Shown here piece after piece: positions 8,344 to 16,768 of a stretch of 64,000 nucleotides of DNA (the first letter of the stretch is position 1; the number at the start of each line of letters is the position of its first letter). Position numbers and translations under genes: made by a program. The stretch is from Spirochaetaceae bacterium UBA5556 (GTDB lineage Bacteria > Spirochaetota > Spirochaetia > Treponematales > Rectinemataceae). The notes below the pieces were generated by a model. That model was not told the DNA's origin. It saw only the letters and a program-made list of their open reading frames with translations, and did not search any database. Where the stretch lies: the NCBI GenBank assembly GCA_002425765.1, contig DIMW01000002.1, positions 66,412 through 130,411 on the forward strand, written 5' to 3'.

Positions 8344-9227
8344 GGCTTCTCCCACAGGGGCGACGGATATACTCCGTGCAGCACGAGACCGGCAACGCGA
8401 CGGCGGGCTTCCCGCAGGTCGTCCGGATTGGTGAGACCGAAACTCCGCGCGCTGGCGGGAACCATTCTCACGCGTATGGCGTTCTCTCTCATCATGGCCT
8501 GCACGATGTCCGGCAGAAAGAACTCCCTGGACCCCAAATTGGCGGGCTCGGAGAGAAAATTTTTCCAAAGGCGCCCGGCATAACCGAATATCGAGGGATT
8601 GAAGCCCCAGAGGTTCATCGAAACGATCGATTCGGGCGAAAGCTCGACGACGCCCCCCTCCCGCCGAGAAAGAATATGGCCATCCTCGCGCCACACTCTA
8701 CTGTGTTCGATGATCTCCACGAGATAGCCCCGCGCGTCTATGCCGCATATCGCCCGCGATACGAGCCCCTTCTCCGGAATGACATCGTCGAGCCGATATC
8801 CCGCGAAACAGAACTCGCCGGGGTTCGCGGAGAGATGCGCGCCGATCTTCTCGAATCCCAGAGGACCATAGTAATCGTCCGCGTTGATCGCCGCAAAAGG
8901 CCCACTCGACTCGAGCTGTTCCCTGGCGCAGAGGAGCGCGTGCCCCGTTCCCCAGGGCTTTGTCCGCGCCGCTTCATTCAAAAGCGAGACAGGCGTCTGG
9001 TACGCGAGCGAATACGGTATCGACGCAGGAAGGCGCGCGAGGATATTTAGCCTGAAATCTTCTTCAATTTCCGGACGAATCAAGAACACAATGTGGTTGA
9101 ACCCTGCGCGGAGGGCGTCGAAGAGCGAATATTCAAGCAGTGTCTCGCCATGCGTTCCCACTTCCATGACCTGTTTTGCGCCGCCGAATCGCGATCCAAT
9201 GCCGGCGGCGAGCACAAGAAGTTTCAT
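8340..9227 (-). CDS. Sugar-phosphate nucleotidyltransferase
   Basis: 295 residues of the NTP_transferase fold. The N terminus LVLAAGIGSRFGGAKQ is the nucleotide-binding signature G-x-G-S-R...K-Q. PWGTGHALLCA and AAINADDYYG contain the base-binding and metal-binding (Asp) segments. It should join a nucleotide to a sugar 1-phosphate; the sugar is not evident. No Shine-Dalgarno sequence precedes the ATG. Instead a promoter-like TTGACC-17-CATCAT ends six bases upstream, which suggests a leaderless message. The downstream partner is the beta-helix protein. Confidence 0.82.
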   Translation of the reverse strand: MKLLVLAAGIGSRFGGAKQVMEVGTHGETLLEYSLFDALRAGFNHIVFLIRPEIEEDFRLNILARLPASIPYSLAYQTPVSLLNEAARTKPWGTGHALLCAREQLESSGPFAAINADDYYGPLGFEKIGAHLSANPGEFCFAGYRLDDVIPEKGLVSRAICGIDARGYLVEIIEHSRVWREDGHILSRREGGVVELSPESIVSMNLWGFNPSIFGYAGRLWKNFLSEPANLGSREFFLPDIVQAMMRENAIRVRMVPASARSFGLTNPDDLREARRRVAGLVLHGVYPSPLWEKP

Positions 9228-9233
9228 GTTTGA

Positions 9234-9262
9234 ATGATGCCCGCGTGTGACTCACCGGTCAA
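9234..9262 (-). promoter_or_regulatory. Predicted promoter giving a leaderless nucleotidyltransferase mRNA
   Basis: TTGACC, 17 bases, CATCAT, then six bases and the ATG. The expected transcription start falls on or next to the start codon. Confidence 0.4.
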
Positions 9263-9389
9263 GCGCTTTCAGCATCGCTGTATACCGTTTTTCAATCAAA
9301 GCCGGCCCGCCACGCCAATAGGCATGTATCAATATGCTACCTGGCAATGAATAAAAATCGAATTTACCTCTCCCTTTTCCGTACCGCTA

Positions 9390-9418
9390 TTGAAATATCT
9401 GGAAAATGGTTGTAGGAT
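9390..9418 (+). promoter_or_regulatory. Predicted promoter of pyruvate oxidoreductase
   Basis: TTGAAA, 17 bases, TAGGAT, 59 bases before the ATG. The other sequence from 9263 to 9389 shows no gene. Confidence 0.4.
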
Positions 9419-9477
9419 TGGGACGGTCTCATTCCAAGGCCATTCTCACTATTCCTGTTTTCCAGAGGAACGCCACA

Positions 9478-12400
9478 ATGACAAATACCAAAAAAATGGT
9501 AATGATCGACGGTAATGCCGCCGCGGCTCATGTCGCGCACGCATGTTCTGATGTTATCGCGATTTATCCCATTACACCTTCTTCTCCCATGGGAGAACTC
9601 GCCGACGAATTCTCCTCGATGGAAAGGAAAAATATCTGGGGAACCATACCCCAGGTAGTCGAAATGCAGTCTGAAGCCGGTGCCGCCGGCGCAGTCCATG
9701 GCGCGCTCACGACTGGCGCACTCTCCACTACTTTTACCGCTTCACAGGGCCTTCTGCTCATGATCCCCAATATGTACAAGATCGCCGGCGAAGCGACCCC
9801 TACAGTATTCCACATCGCGGCCCGCGCGGTCGCGGCCCATGCGCTCTCGATTTTCGGCGATCATCAGGACGTGATGGCCACCCGCCAGACCGGGTGGGCC
9901 CTCATCTCCTCCAACAATGTACAGGAGGTCATGGATCTGGCGCTCATCGCCCACGCGGCGACGCTCAAGGCGCGCGTTCCGTTCCTCCACTTCTTCGATG
10001 GTTTCCGCACCTCGCACGAAGTCTCCAAGATCGAGGAGTTCCCCTACGATGTCATGCGGACAATGATCCCCGAGGACAAGGTCCGGGAACACCGCGCGCG
10101 AGGGCTCAACCCCGAACATCCACAGGTCCGCGGCACCAGTCAGAACCCCGACGTCTACTTCCAGGGCCGGGAAGCCACCAACAAGCTCTACGAAGCGGTC
10201 CCTGGCATTGTCGAAGAGACGATGAGACAATTCTCCGAGCTCACTGGCCGCAGCTACGGCCTCTTCGATTATGCCGGCGCGCCAGACGCCGAACGCGTCG
10301 TTATCCTCATGGGCTCCGGCGCAGACACTGCCGAGGAGACCGCGGAATATCTCGCCAAGCAGGGCGAAAAAGTCGGCGTGATCAAAGTACGCCTCTTCCG
10401 CCCCTTCTCTCTCCAGCACTTCATCAAGGCGATTCCCGCGACGGTCAGGTCGATCGCCGTGCTCGACAGGACCAAAGAGCCCGGCGCCATCGGCGAACCG
10501 CTCTATGAGGACGTCCGCACCGCGATCGGTGAGACAATGGGGAATGGGACCGCTCCCTTCAAGAACTGGCCAACCGTGGTTGGCGGTCGCTATGGCCTCG
10601 GCTCCTACGAATTTACGCCGGCGATGGTCAAGTCGGTGTTCGACAATCTCAAGGCAGCCCAGCCGAAGAACCACTTCACGGTCGGCATCAACGACGACGT
10701 GAGCTTCGCGAGCCTTCCCTATGATGAACACTTCCACCTCCCTGGTGATGGCGTCGTGCAGTGCCTCTTCTATGGTCTCGGCTCAGACGGCACCGTCGGC
10801 GCGAACAAAAACTCGATCAAGATCATCGGCGACGAGACCGATAACTCCGCGCAGGGCTACTTCGTGTACGACTCCAAGAAGGCCGGCACCTACACCATCA
10901 GTCACCTCCGCTTTGGTCCGAAGCTGATCAAGAAGCCCTATCTCATCGGCAAGGCCGACTTCCTCGCCTGCCACAAATTCAGCTTCATCGAGAAGATCGA
11001 TATGCTCTCCAACCTCAAGGATGAGGGGACTTTCCTCCTCAACAGCCCTTTCTCCGCAGAGGAAGTCTGGGATAACCTGCCGGTCGAAGTGCAGAAACAG
11101 ATCCTCAGCAAGAAGCTCCGCTTCTATGTCATCGACGCGATGAGTATCGCCGACAAGGCGGGCATGGGCACGCGCATCAACACCATCATGCAGACGGCGT
11201 TCTTCAAGATTTCCGGCGTCTTACCCGAGGGCGAAGCCGTCGGACTCATCAAGAAATACACGAAGAAAACCTACATGCGCAAAGGCTCGGATGTCGTCCA
11301 GAAGAACCTCACCGCCATCGACATGGCCCTCAACGCCACCCAGGAAGTCAAAGTCGGCCAGGCTACCAGCGTGAAGCATATGCTGCCGCCCGTGCCCGAA
11401 ACCGCCCCGGCCTTCGTGCGCGAGACCCTCGGCGAACTCATCGCCCAGCGCGGCGAGAAAGTTCCCGTCTCGAAGATTCCTCTCGACGGGACCTTCCCCA
11501 CCGCGACCACACAGTACGAGAAGCGCAACATCGCCGAAAAGATCCCGGTGTGGGAACCCTCGATCTGTATACAGTGCGGCAACTGCACCATGGTATGCCC
11601 TCACGCGGTCATCCGCATGAAAGCCTATGACCCGGCTCTCCTCGCCAAGGCTCCCGCGACGTTCAAGAGCGCCGACGGCAAGGGCAAGGAACTCACCGGT
11701 CTCAAGGTGACCGTGCAGGTCGCCCCCGAGGACTGCACCGGCTGCGGCGCGTGCATCAACATCTGCCCGGCGCTCGACAAGGCCAGCCCCGGCAGAAAGG
11801 CCATCAACTTCGGGCCGCAGATCGAACTCCGCGATACCGAAAAAGAGAACTGGGACTTCTTCCTCTCCATCCCCGAGACCGACAGCAAGGTCCTCAACCT
11901 CTCCATTCCGAAGGGCATCGCGATGAAACGCCCGCTCTTCGAGTTCTCCGGCGCATGCGCGGGCTGCGGCGAGACTCCCTACGTCAAGCTCGTCAGCCAG
12001 CTCTTCGGCGACCGCGCGGTGATGGGGAACGCGACCGGTTGCTCTTCGATCTATGGCGGCAACCTGCCGACCACGCCCTACGCCCAGCGCGCCGATGGCC
12101 GCGGTCCGGCATGGTCCAACAGCCTCTTCGAGGACGCCGCGGAATTCGGCTACGGCATGCGCCTCACCGCGGACAAACAGAATGAATATGCCCGCGAGCT
12201 TCTCGAGGCCGCGAAGGGCCAAGGCGTCGCCGCCGATCTCGCCGGCAGACTCCTTGGCAATGCCCAGGAAAACGACGAGCAGATCGAGGCGGAGCGCGCG
12301 GATGTCGCCGCGCTCCGCAAGGCCCTCGCCGGCACGAAAGAAGAATGGGCGAAGGAACTCGACAATGTCGCCGACGCCCTCATCCGCCGCTCCGTGTGGA

Positions 12401-13038
12401 TTCTCGGCGGCGACGGCTGGGCATACGACATCGGCTTCGGCGGCCTCGATCACGTCATCGCCTCCGGCAAAAACGTGAACCTGCTCGTGCTCGACACCGA
12501 AGTCTACTCCAATACCGGCGGCCAGGCTTCCAAGGCGACGCCGATCGGGGCCATCGCCCGATTCGCGACCGCGGGGAAGGAAATTTTCAAGAAAGACCTC
12601 GGCATGATCGCGATGAGCTACGGGTACGTCTACACCGCCCAGATCGCGCTCGGCGCGAACATGAGCCAGACGATCAGGGCGATACGCGAAGCCGAGAGCT
12701 ACAACGGCCCATCCGTCATCATCGCCTACTCGCACTGCATCAATCACGGGATCGACATGATGAAGGGCATGAATCAGCAAAAGATCGCGGTCCAGAGCGG
12801 CGTGTGGCCGCTGTACCGATACGATCCCCGTCTCAAGGCGGAGGGCAAGAACCCCTTCCAGCTCGATTCGAAGGAGCCCGACTACTCTCTGCTCGAGCAG
12901 TACATGTACGCGGAAGTGCGTTTCAAGAGCCTTGTCCAGGCCAATCCCGAGCGCGCAAAGACGCTCCTCGAGAAACAGCGTGGTCTGCTTGAGCGCCGCT
13001 ACAAAGAATACCGCTATATCGCGGACAGACCATTCTGA
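9478..13038 (+). CDS. nifJ: Pyruvate:ferredoxin (flavodoxin) oxidoreductase
   Basis: 1186 residues, the full length of single-chain PFOR. Order: the pyrimidine-binding domain I (AAAAHVAHACSDV...YPITPSSPMGE), domains II-III, the gamma-like domain, a ferredoxin domain with CIQCGNCTMVCP (about 697-708) and CTGCGACINICP (about 754-765), then the TPP domain. The proximal cluster cysteines are in CAGCGE (about 827-830), ATGCSS (about 855) and SHCINHG (about 1087). The TPP/Mg motif is GDGWAYDIGFGGLDHV with NTGGQASK. It converts pyruvate and CoA to acetyl-CoA, CO2 and reduced ferredoxin in the cytoplasm, the main anaerobic route. AGAGGA precedes this ATG; an earlier in-frame ATG at 9406 lacks homology. 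Confidence 0.95.
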   Translation: MTNTKKMVMIDGNAAAAHVAHACSDVIAIYPITPSSPMGELADEFSSMERKNIWGTIPQVVEMQSEAGAAGAVHGALTTGALSTTFTASQGLLLMIPNMYKIAGEATPTVFHIAARAVAAHALSIFGDHQDVMATRQTGWALISSNNVQEVMDLALIAHAATLKARVPFLHFFDGFRTSHEVSKIEEFPYDVMRTMIPEDKVREHRARGLNPEHPQVRGTSQNPDVYFQGREATNKLYEAVPGIVEETMRQFSELTGRSYGLFDYAGAPDAERVVILMGSGADTAEETAEYLAKQGEKVGVIKVRLFRPFSLQHFIKAIPATVRSIAVLDRTKEPGAIGEPLYEDVRTAIGETMGNGTAPFKNWPTVVGGRYGLGSYEFTPAMVKSVFDNLKAAQPKNHFTVGINDDVSFASLPYDEHFHLPGDGVVQCLFYGLGSDGTVGANKNSIKIIGDETDNSAQGYFVYDSKKAGTYTISHLRFGPKLIKKPYLIGKADFLACHKFSFIEKIDMLSNLKDEGTFLLNSPFSAEEVWDNLPVEVQKQILSKKLRFYVIDAMSIADKAGMGTRINTIMQTAFFKISGVLPEGEAVGLIKKYTKKTYMRKGSDVVQKNLTAIDMALNATQEVKVGQATSVKHMLPPVPETAPAFVRETLGELIAQRGEKVPVSKIPLDGTFPTATTQYEKRNIAEKIPVWEPSICIQCGNCTMVCPHAVIRMKAYDPALLAKAPATFKSADGKGKELTGLKVTVQVAPEDCTGCGACINICPALDKASPGRKAINFGPQIELRDTEKENWDFFLSIPETDSKVLNLSIPKGIAMKRPLFEFSGACAGCGETPYVKLVSQLFGDRAVMGNATGCSSIYGGNLPTTPYAQRADGRGPAWSNSLFEDAAEFGYGMRLTADKQNEYARELLEAAKGQGVAADLAGRLLGNAQENDEQIEAERADVAALRKALAGTKEEWAKELDNVADALIRRSVWILGGDGWAYDIGFGGLDHVIASGKNVNLLVLDTEVYSNTGGQASKATPIGAIARFATAGKEIFKKDLGMIAMSYGYVYTAQIALGANMSQTIRAIREAESYNGPSVIIAYSHCINHGIDMMKGMNQQKIAVQSGVWPLYRYDPRLKAEGKNPFQLDSKEPDYSLLEQYMYAEVRFKSLVQANPERAKTLLEKQRGLLERRYKEYRYIADRPF

Positions 13039-13063
13039 ACCTGTTCACTATCGCGTGAATCGC

Positions 13064-13092
13064 AAGGCCGCCCGACCAGGCGGCCTTTTTTC
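13064..13092 (+). terminator. Terminator after nifJ
   Basis: Perfect nine-base arms AAGGCCGCC/GGCGGCCTT, six-base loop, then a T run. A textbook intrinsic terminator. Confidence 0.85.
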
Positions 13093-13130
13093 CAAACTCT
13101 GGCTATATTGACAGATGACATGACGCAACC

Positions 13131-13160
13131 TTGACCTTTTCTGTATTTTTCTTTTAAAGT
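13131..13160 (+). promoter_or_regulatory. Possible promoter of the VanZ-like gene
   Basis: TTGACC, 18 bases, TAAAGT, ending 11 bases before the ATG. The implied leader is only about five bases. Confidence 0.3.
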
Positions 13161-13171
13161 GATGCCACTTC

Positions 13172-13561
13172 ATGAATGTAGTAAAACTATATAAGTGGAC
13201 CATCGCGAGTGCAGTTTCGGTGCTCGTGCTGCTGCTTCTGCCGTCCCAGGTTTTTCCCAAAACGCCCCACGGCATAATCGAACTCGATAAAGTAGTGCAT
13301 GCCATTCTCTTTGGGGCGGTGACGGCCGTCTTCTGCGCGGAGTACCGCGCCTGGAAAAAGAAGACCCCGCCTTTCTTCATCAGCCTCATCGTGATCGGAA
13401 CGTTCGCGTTTCTCACCGAGGCGAGCCAGCTCGCGACCAAGACACGCCATTTCGACATGAAGGATTTCGGCGCGGACATGATTGGCATCGGGGCGGCACT
13501 GCTGATCATGAAGCTCGCGGCCATCGCGCACACTCCCTCGCATAGCCACAAAAATAAATAG
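13172..13561 (+). CDS. VanZ-like small membrane protein
   Basis: 129 residues with four predicted membrane segments. The conserved VanZ features are the DKVVHAILFGAVTA segment with its charged D-K-x-x-H, an E-x-x-Q in LTEASQLAT, and the Asp-rich DMKDFGADMIGIGAAL before the last helix. The family's job is not well defined (VanZ itself gives low teicoplanin resistance). No clear ribosome-binding site precedes the ATG. The gene stands alone between two terminators. Confidence 0.72.
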   Translation: MNVVKLYKWTIASAVSVLVLLLLPSQVFPKTPHGIIELDKVVHAILFGAVTAVFCAEYRAWKKKTPPFFISLIVIGTFAFLTEASQLATKTRHFDMKDFGADMIGIGAALLIMKLAAIAHTPSHSHKNK

Positions 13562-13590
13562 GCCCCGGTGAACCGGGGCCCAAACATTTT
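13561..13590 (+). terminator. Terminator after the VanZ-like gene
   Basis: Perfect eight-base stem GGCCCCGG/CCGGGGCC with a TGAA loop starting at the last base of the stop codon. A T-rich tail follows nine bases later, so it is a fairly good but not perfect terminator. Confidence 0.6.
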
Positions 13591-13646
13591 TATATATGTT
13601 TTTTAAACATGGCTTATAATAGCACCATACCCGTGTCGGGGATCAT

Positions 13647-13658
13647 AGACACTTGTCT
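13647..13658. promoter_or_regulatory. Inverted repeat upstream of the LuxR-type gene
   Basis: AGACA-CT-TGTCT, a perfect two-fold symmetric site 26 bases before the start codon and downstream of a TATAAT box at 13615-13620. The position would suit an autoregulatory operator. This is inference from symmetry and location. Confidence 0.3.
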
Positions 13659-13684
13659 AAAAACCGATTTTACGCGGAGTATTT

Positions 13685-14461
13685 GTGAAGAATTATAAAG
13701 ACCGGCATACCGCCACATCTAATTCGGGTATCGATGAGTCCACACTGCCTCTGCTGCAAAAGGCAAGCTTCTTCTTTTTTCTGATCGTCAGCCTCTCCAT
13801 TGTGCTGAATGTCATTCTGGCCCTACTCATACCCGACAGACCTTCGTCGCTCCACGACTCCCCCGCGATACTGTGTATCCAGGGACTCTTTGCTCTCGGA
13901 TTCCTCCTCGCCACCGTACAGCAAAGTCTGGCATGGATGGGGCCTGCGCTGCTCCTGGCTCTTGTGCCCTTCCATCTTTCGAGCCATATCGCGTCGATGT
14001 ACAGCCTGTGCGCCTTCCTCATCGCGACCGTGGAGCTCTACCGCATGGATTTCTTCAAACGGGCCGGGTTGTTCAAAATCGTAATGATGTTTGTATATTA
14101 CGGGTCAAGCATCGCCCTTGTCGGTATCACGCTTTCCGTGTCCGTCATCGAGATCATCATACCCATCCTCTTCATTCTTCTGTCTTTCCTGTTTTTGCTG
14201 CCGATCTTCCAGGGCAAGCGGCAGATAAGCATCCTCCGTTCCCGCCAAAAAATACGGTATAAGGACCTGAACCTCTCGGAGAGGGAGACTGACTTCCTCA
14301 GGGACTGTCTGGATGGCGCGACTTTTAAGGAGATCGCGACTCGCCACCATGTAAGCGAATCCACCGTCCGCAACACTTTCGCGCATATTTATCACAAATT
14401 CGGAGTCACCGACAGGGCGAGCCTTTTGTCACAGTTCGCGGATTTTGATATTATTGACTAA
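13685..14461 (+). CDS. Membrane-anchored LuxR-type transcriptional regulator
   Basis: 258 residues, GTG start with CGGAG six bases upstream. Residues about 25-175 form five or six hydrophobic segments. Residues about 190-250 are a LuxR helix-turn-helix: LNLSERETDFLRDCLDGATFKEIA, then HHVSESTVRNTFAHIYHKFGV. No receiver or kinase domain is present, so the membrane part is probably the sensor and the DNA-binding domain stays in the cytoplasm at the membrane. Signal and targets are unknown. MazG and MATE genes follow on the same strand, 34 bases later. Confidence 0.78.
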   Translation: MKNYKDRHTATSNSGIDESTLPLLQKASFFFFLIVSLSIVLNVILALLIPDRPSSLHDSPAILCIQGLFALGFLLATVQQSLAWMGPALLLALVPFHLSSHIASMYSLCAFLIATVELYRMDFFKRAGLFKIVMMFVYYGSSIALVGITLSVSVIEIIIPILFILLSFLFLLPIFQGKRQISILRSRQKIRYKDLNLSERETDFLRDCLDGATFKEIATRHHVSESTVRNTFAHIYHKFGVTDRASLLSQFADFDIID

Positions 14462-14495
14462 ATTATACTCTTGGATTGCAAACTTTGAGGGAACT

Positions 14496-15374
14496 ATGGA
14501 TTTCGATTCAAATTCACTGAAAACGATCGCGGGACAAACGTCTGATCAAATCTTGCCCGACGCAGACAAGACCGCCGAGGCATTCAGATTGTTCTATACC
14601 GTGGTCGCACGCCTCCGCGCATCCGATGGCTGCCCCTGGGACCTCGAGCAGACACCTTCGAGCATCCGGGGGAATATCATTGAAGAGGCCTACGAGCTCG
14701 CTGAGGCCATCACTGAGGACGACAATCCCCACATCGAGGAAGAAACCGGAGATCTCTATCTTCTCGCGACGATGGTCGCGTACATGAGCCAGCAGGAGGG
14801 CCGCTATACCGTGGCTGACTCTCTCTACGAAGGGGCGCGTAAACTGATCCGCCGTCATCCGCATGTCTTTGGCGAGTCGGATGTGCGCAGTCCCGACCAG
14901 GTCGTGCGGCAGTGGAACGAGATAAAAGAGCGCGTCGAGGGCCGGCGCAAAAAGGATTCGCTCCTCGACGAAGTGCATCGTCATCTGCCACCCCTGGAAA
15001 AAGCCTACAAACTCCAGAAAAAGGCGGCGAAAGCCGGATTCGACTGGAAAAACAGCCCGGACATCTGGAACAAGATCGAGGAGGAGCTGGCTGAGCTGCA
15101 CCGCGCCCGGCGGGCTTCGGGAGCGGACGCCCCCGATAGCGGGGGCGATTCTCTCGAGGAAGAATTCGGCGATCTTCTCTTCACCGTGATCAATGCGGCA
15201 CGTCTCTATGGCATCGACCCATCGATCGCGCTCCACCGCGCCAACGAAAAATTCTCCCGACGCTTCCGCCACGTCGAAGCGCGGATGAAACAGAACCATC
15301 TTACGATGTCTTCCGAACATCTGGAGCAGATGGACGCATTCTGGAATGAGGCAAAACGAGAGGAGCGCTCGTGA
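14496..15374 (+). CDS. mazG: Nucleoside triphosphate pyrophosphohydrolase MazG
   Basis: 292 residues with two MazG domains. The first has LRASDGCPWDLEQTP and the metal-binding E-E-x-x-E helices in NIIEEAYELAEAI and HIEEETGDLYLLA. The second has KIEEELAELH and LEEEFGDLLFTVIN. It hydrolyses (d)NTPs to monophosphates and pyrophosphate and clears abnormal nucleotides. The frame is open from 14445, but GAGGG four bases before the ATG at 14496 and alignment to the family favour this start. It overlaps the MATE gene start by three bases. Confidence 0.88.
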   Translation: MDFDSNSLKTIAGQTSDQILPDADKTAEAFRLFYTVVARLRASDGCPWDLEQTPSSIRGNIIEEAYELAEAITEDDNPHIEEETGDLYLLATMVAYMSQQEGRYTVADSLYEGARKLIRRHPHVFGESDVRSPDQVVRQWNEIKERVEGRRKKDSLLDEVHRHLPPLEKAYKLQKKAAKAGFDWKNSPDIWNKIEEELAELHRARRASGADAPDSGGDSLEEEFGDLLFTVINAARLYGIDPSIALHRANEKFSRRFRHVEARMKQNHLTMSSEHLEQMDAFWNEAKREERS

Positions 15375-16735
15375 AGGATCTCACGCGGGGCGACGAAGCG
15401 GGCACCTTGATCACCTTTGCACTCCCGATGCTTCTGGGAAACATATTCCAGCAGTTTTACAACATGGTCGACAGCTTTGTCGTCGGCCGTTTTGTCGGGA
15501 CAAACGCGCTTGCGGCGGTCGGCGTCTCGTTTCCGGTGATATTCCTCCTCGTCGCGCTCATCATGGGAATCACCATGGGCTCGTCTGTCCTCATCAGCCA
15601 ATTCTTTGGCGCAAAAGACGAGAGACGGCTTGCGCACACGATCGGCACCAGCTACATATTTCTCTTCGTGGCGGGGATTCTCATGTCGGTGCTCGGTTTC
15701 CTGGCCGTACCCCTCATCCTGAACATCCTCGCAGTGCCTCAAGATATCTATGCCCAGGCAAAATCCTACATGAGCATCATCCTTGGCGGAATGCTCATCA
15801 CTTTTGGGTATAATGGCGTGTCGGCGATGCTGCGAGGCGTGGGCGACTCAAAGACACCCCTGTATCTTCTGATCGCGGCATCACTCATGAATGTGGTGCT
15901 CGACCTGGTCTTCGTCATCGTGTTCCACTGGGGAGTGGCTGGCGCCGCGTGGGCCACGCTGATTTCCCAGGCATTCTCCTTCATCATGGCGATGGTGATC
16001 TTCAACCGTACCGAATCCCAAATGAAGTTTGAACTGAACACGTTGTCTTGGGATAAAGAGATTTTTGGGAACATGATCAGAATCGGCCTGCCGACCGGTC
16101 TTCAGCAGACGCTCGTGTCGCTCGGGATGATGATGCTCACCCGAATTGTCAATGAATTCGGGACGGCCACGATGGCTGCCTACGCCGCCGCCTCGCGCAT
16201 CGATTCCTTCGCTTCAATGCCCGCGATGAATTTAGGCCAGGCACTCATGACATTCACCGGCCAGAACATGGGGGCCGGCAAGACGGAGCGCGTGCGGAAG
16301 GGGCATCGCGCCGCAATCGTCATGAACATTGTCATTTCTCTCAGCACCACTCTCCTCGTCACGCTTGCGGGCAAATGGCTCATGGGACTGTTCACGACCG
16401 ACGAGGTCGTAATCCATATCGGATCCCGGTACCTTCTGATTGTAGGATTATTCTACCTCGTGTTCGGCGTGATGTTCATCAACAATGGCGTCATGCGCGG
16501 AGCGGGCGATGTATTCATCCCGATGATCAGCTCGCTGCTGGCGCTGTGGCTTGTAAGAATTCCGAGCGCGCTATTGTTCACCAAAGTATTCGGCATGGGA
16601 AGCGAGGGGATATGGTGGTCGATCCCCGCAGGTTGGCTTGTCGGATTTGTCTTCACGACATGGTATTACAGAACCGGCAAATGGAAAACGAAGGTTTTGG
16701 TGCGGCGCCCCCCTCATGCTGAGGAAGTCGAGTAG
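15371..16735 (+). CDS. MATE-family multidrug/cation exporter
   Basis: 454 residues, GTG start overlapping the mazG stop, with GAGGAG five bases upstream. Twelve hydrophobic helices are evident in two similar halves. The opening ITFALPMLLGNIFQQFYNMVDSFVVGRFVG and the second-half IRIGLPTGLQQTLVSLGMMML are typical MATE (DinF/NorM branch) helix 1 and 7 sequences. It should export organic cations using a Na+ or H+ gradient; the substrate cannot be assigned. Confidence 0.88.
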   Translation: MKDLTRGDEAGTLITFALPMLLGNIFQQFYNMVDSFVVGRFVGTNALAAVGVSFPVIFLLVALIMGITMGSSVLISQFFGAKDERRLAHTIGTSYIFLFVAGILMSVLGFLAVPLILNILAVPQDIYAQAKSYMSIILGGMLITFGYNGVSAMLRGVGDSKTPLYLLIAASLMNVVLDLVFVIVFHWGVAGAAWATLISQAFSFIMAMVIFNRTESQMKFELNTLSWDKEIFGNMIRIGLPTGLQQTLVSLGMMMLTRIVNEFGTATMAAYAAASRIDSFASMPAMNLGQALMTFTGQNMGAGKTERVRKGHRAAIVMNIVISLSTTLLVTLAGKWLMGLFTTDEVVIHIGSRYLLIVGLFYLVFGVMFINNGVMRGAGDVFIPMISSLLALWLVRIPSALLFTKVFGMGSEGIWWSIPAGWLVGFVFTTWYYRTGKWKTKVLVRRPPHAEEVE

Positions 16736-16768
16736 CGCGGCACTTCTCAATAGGATATATTCTAGAAT

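Noticed and set aside
11221..12780. 519-codon open frame on the minus strand
   Set aside because: It lies wholly inside nifJ and mirrors its codon bias. The predicted peptide is low-complexity and has no family features.
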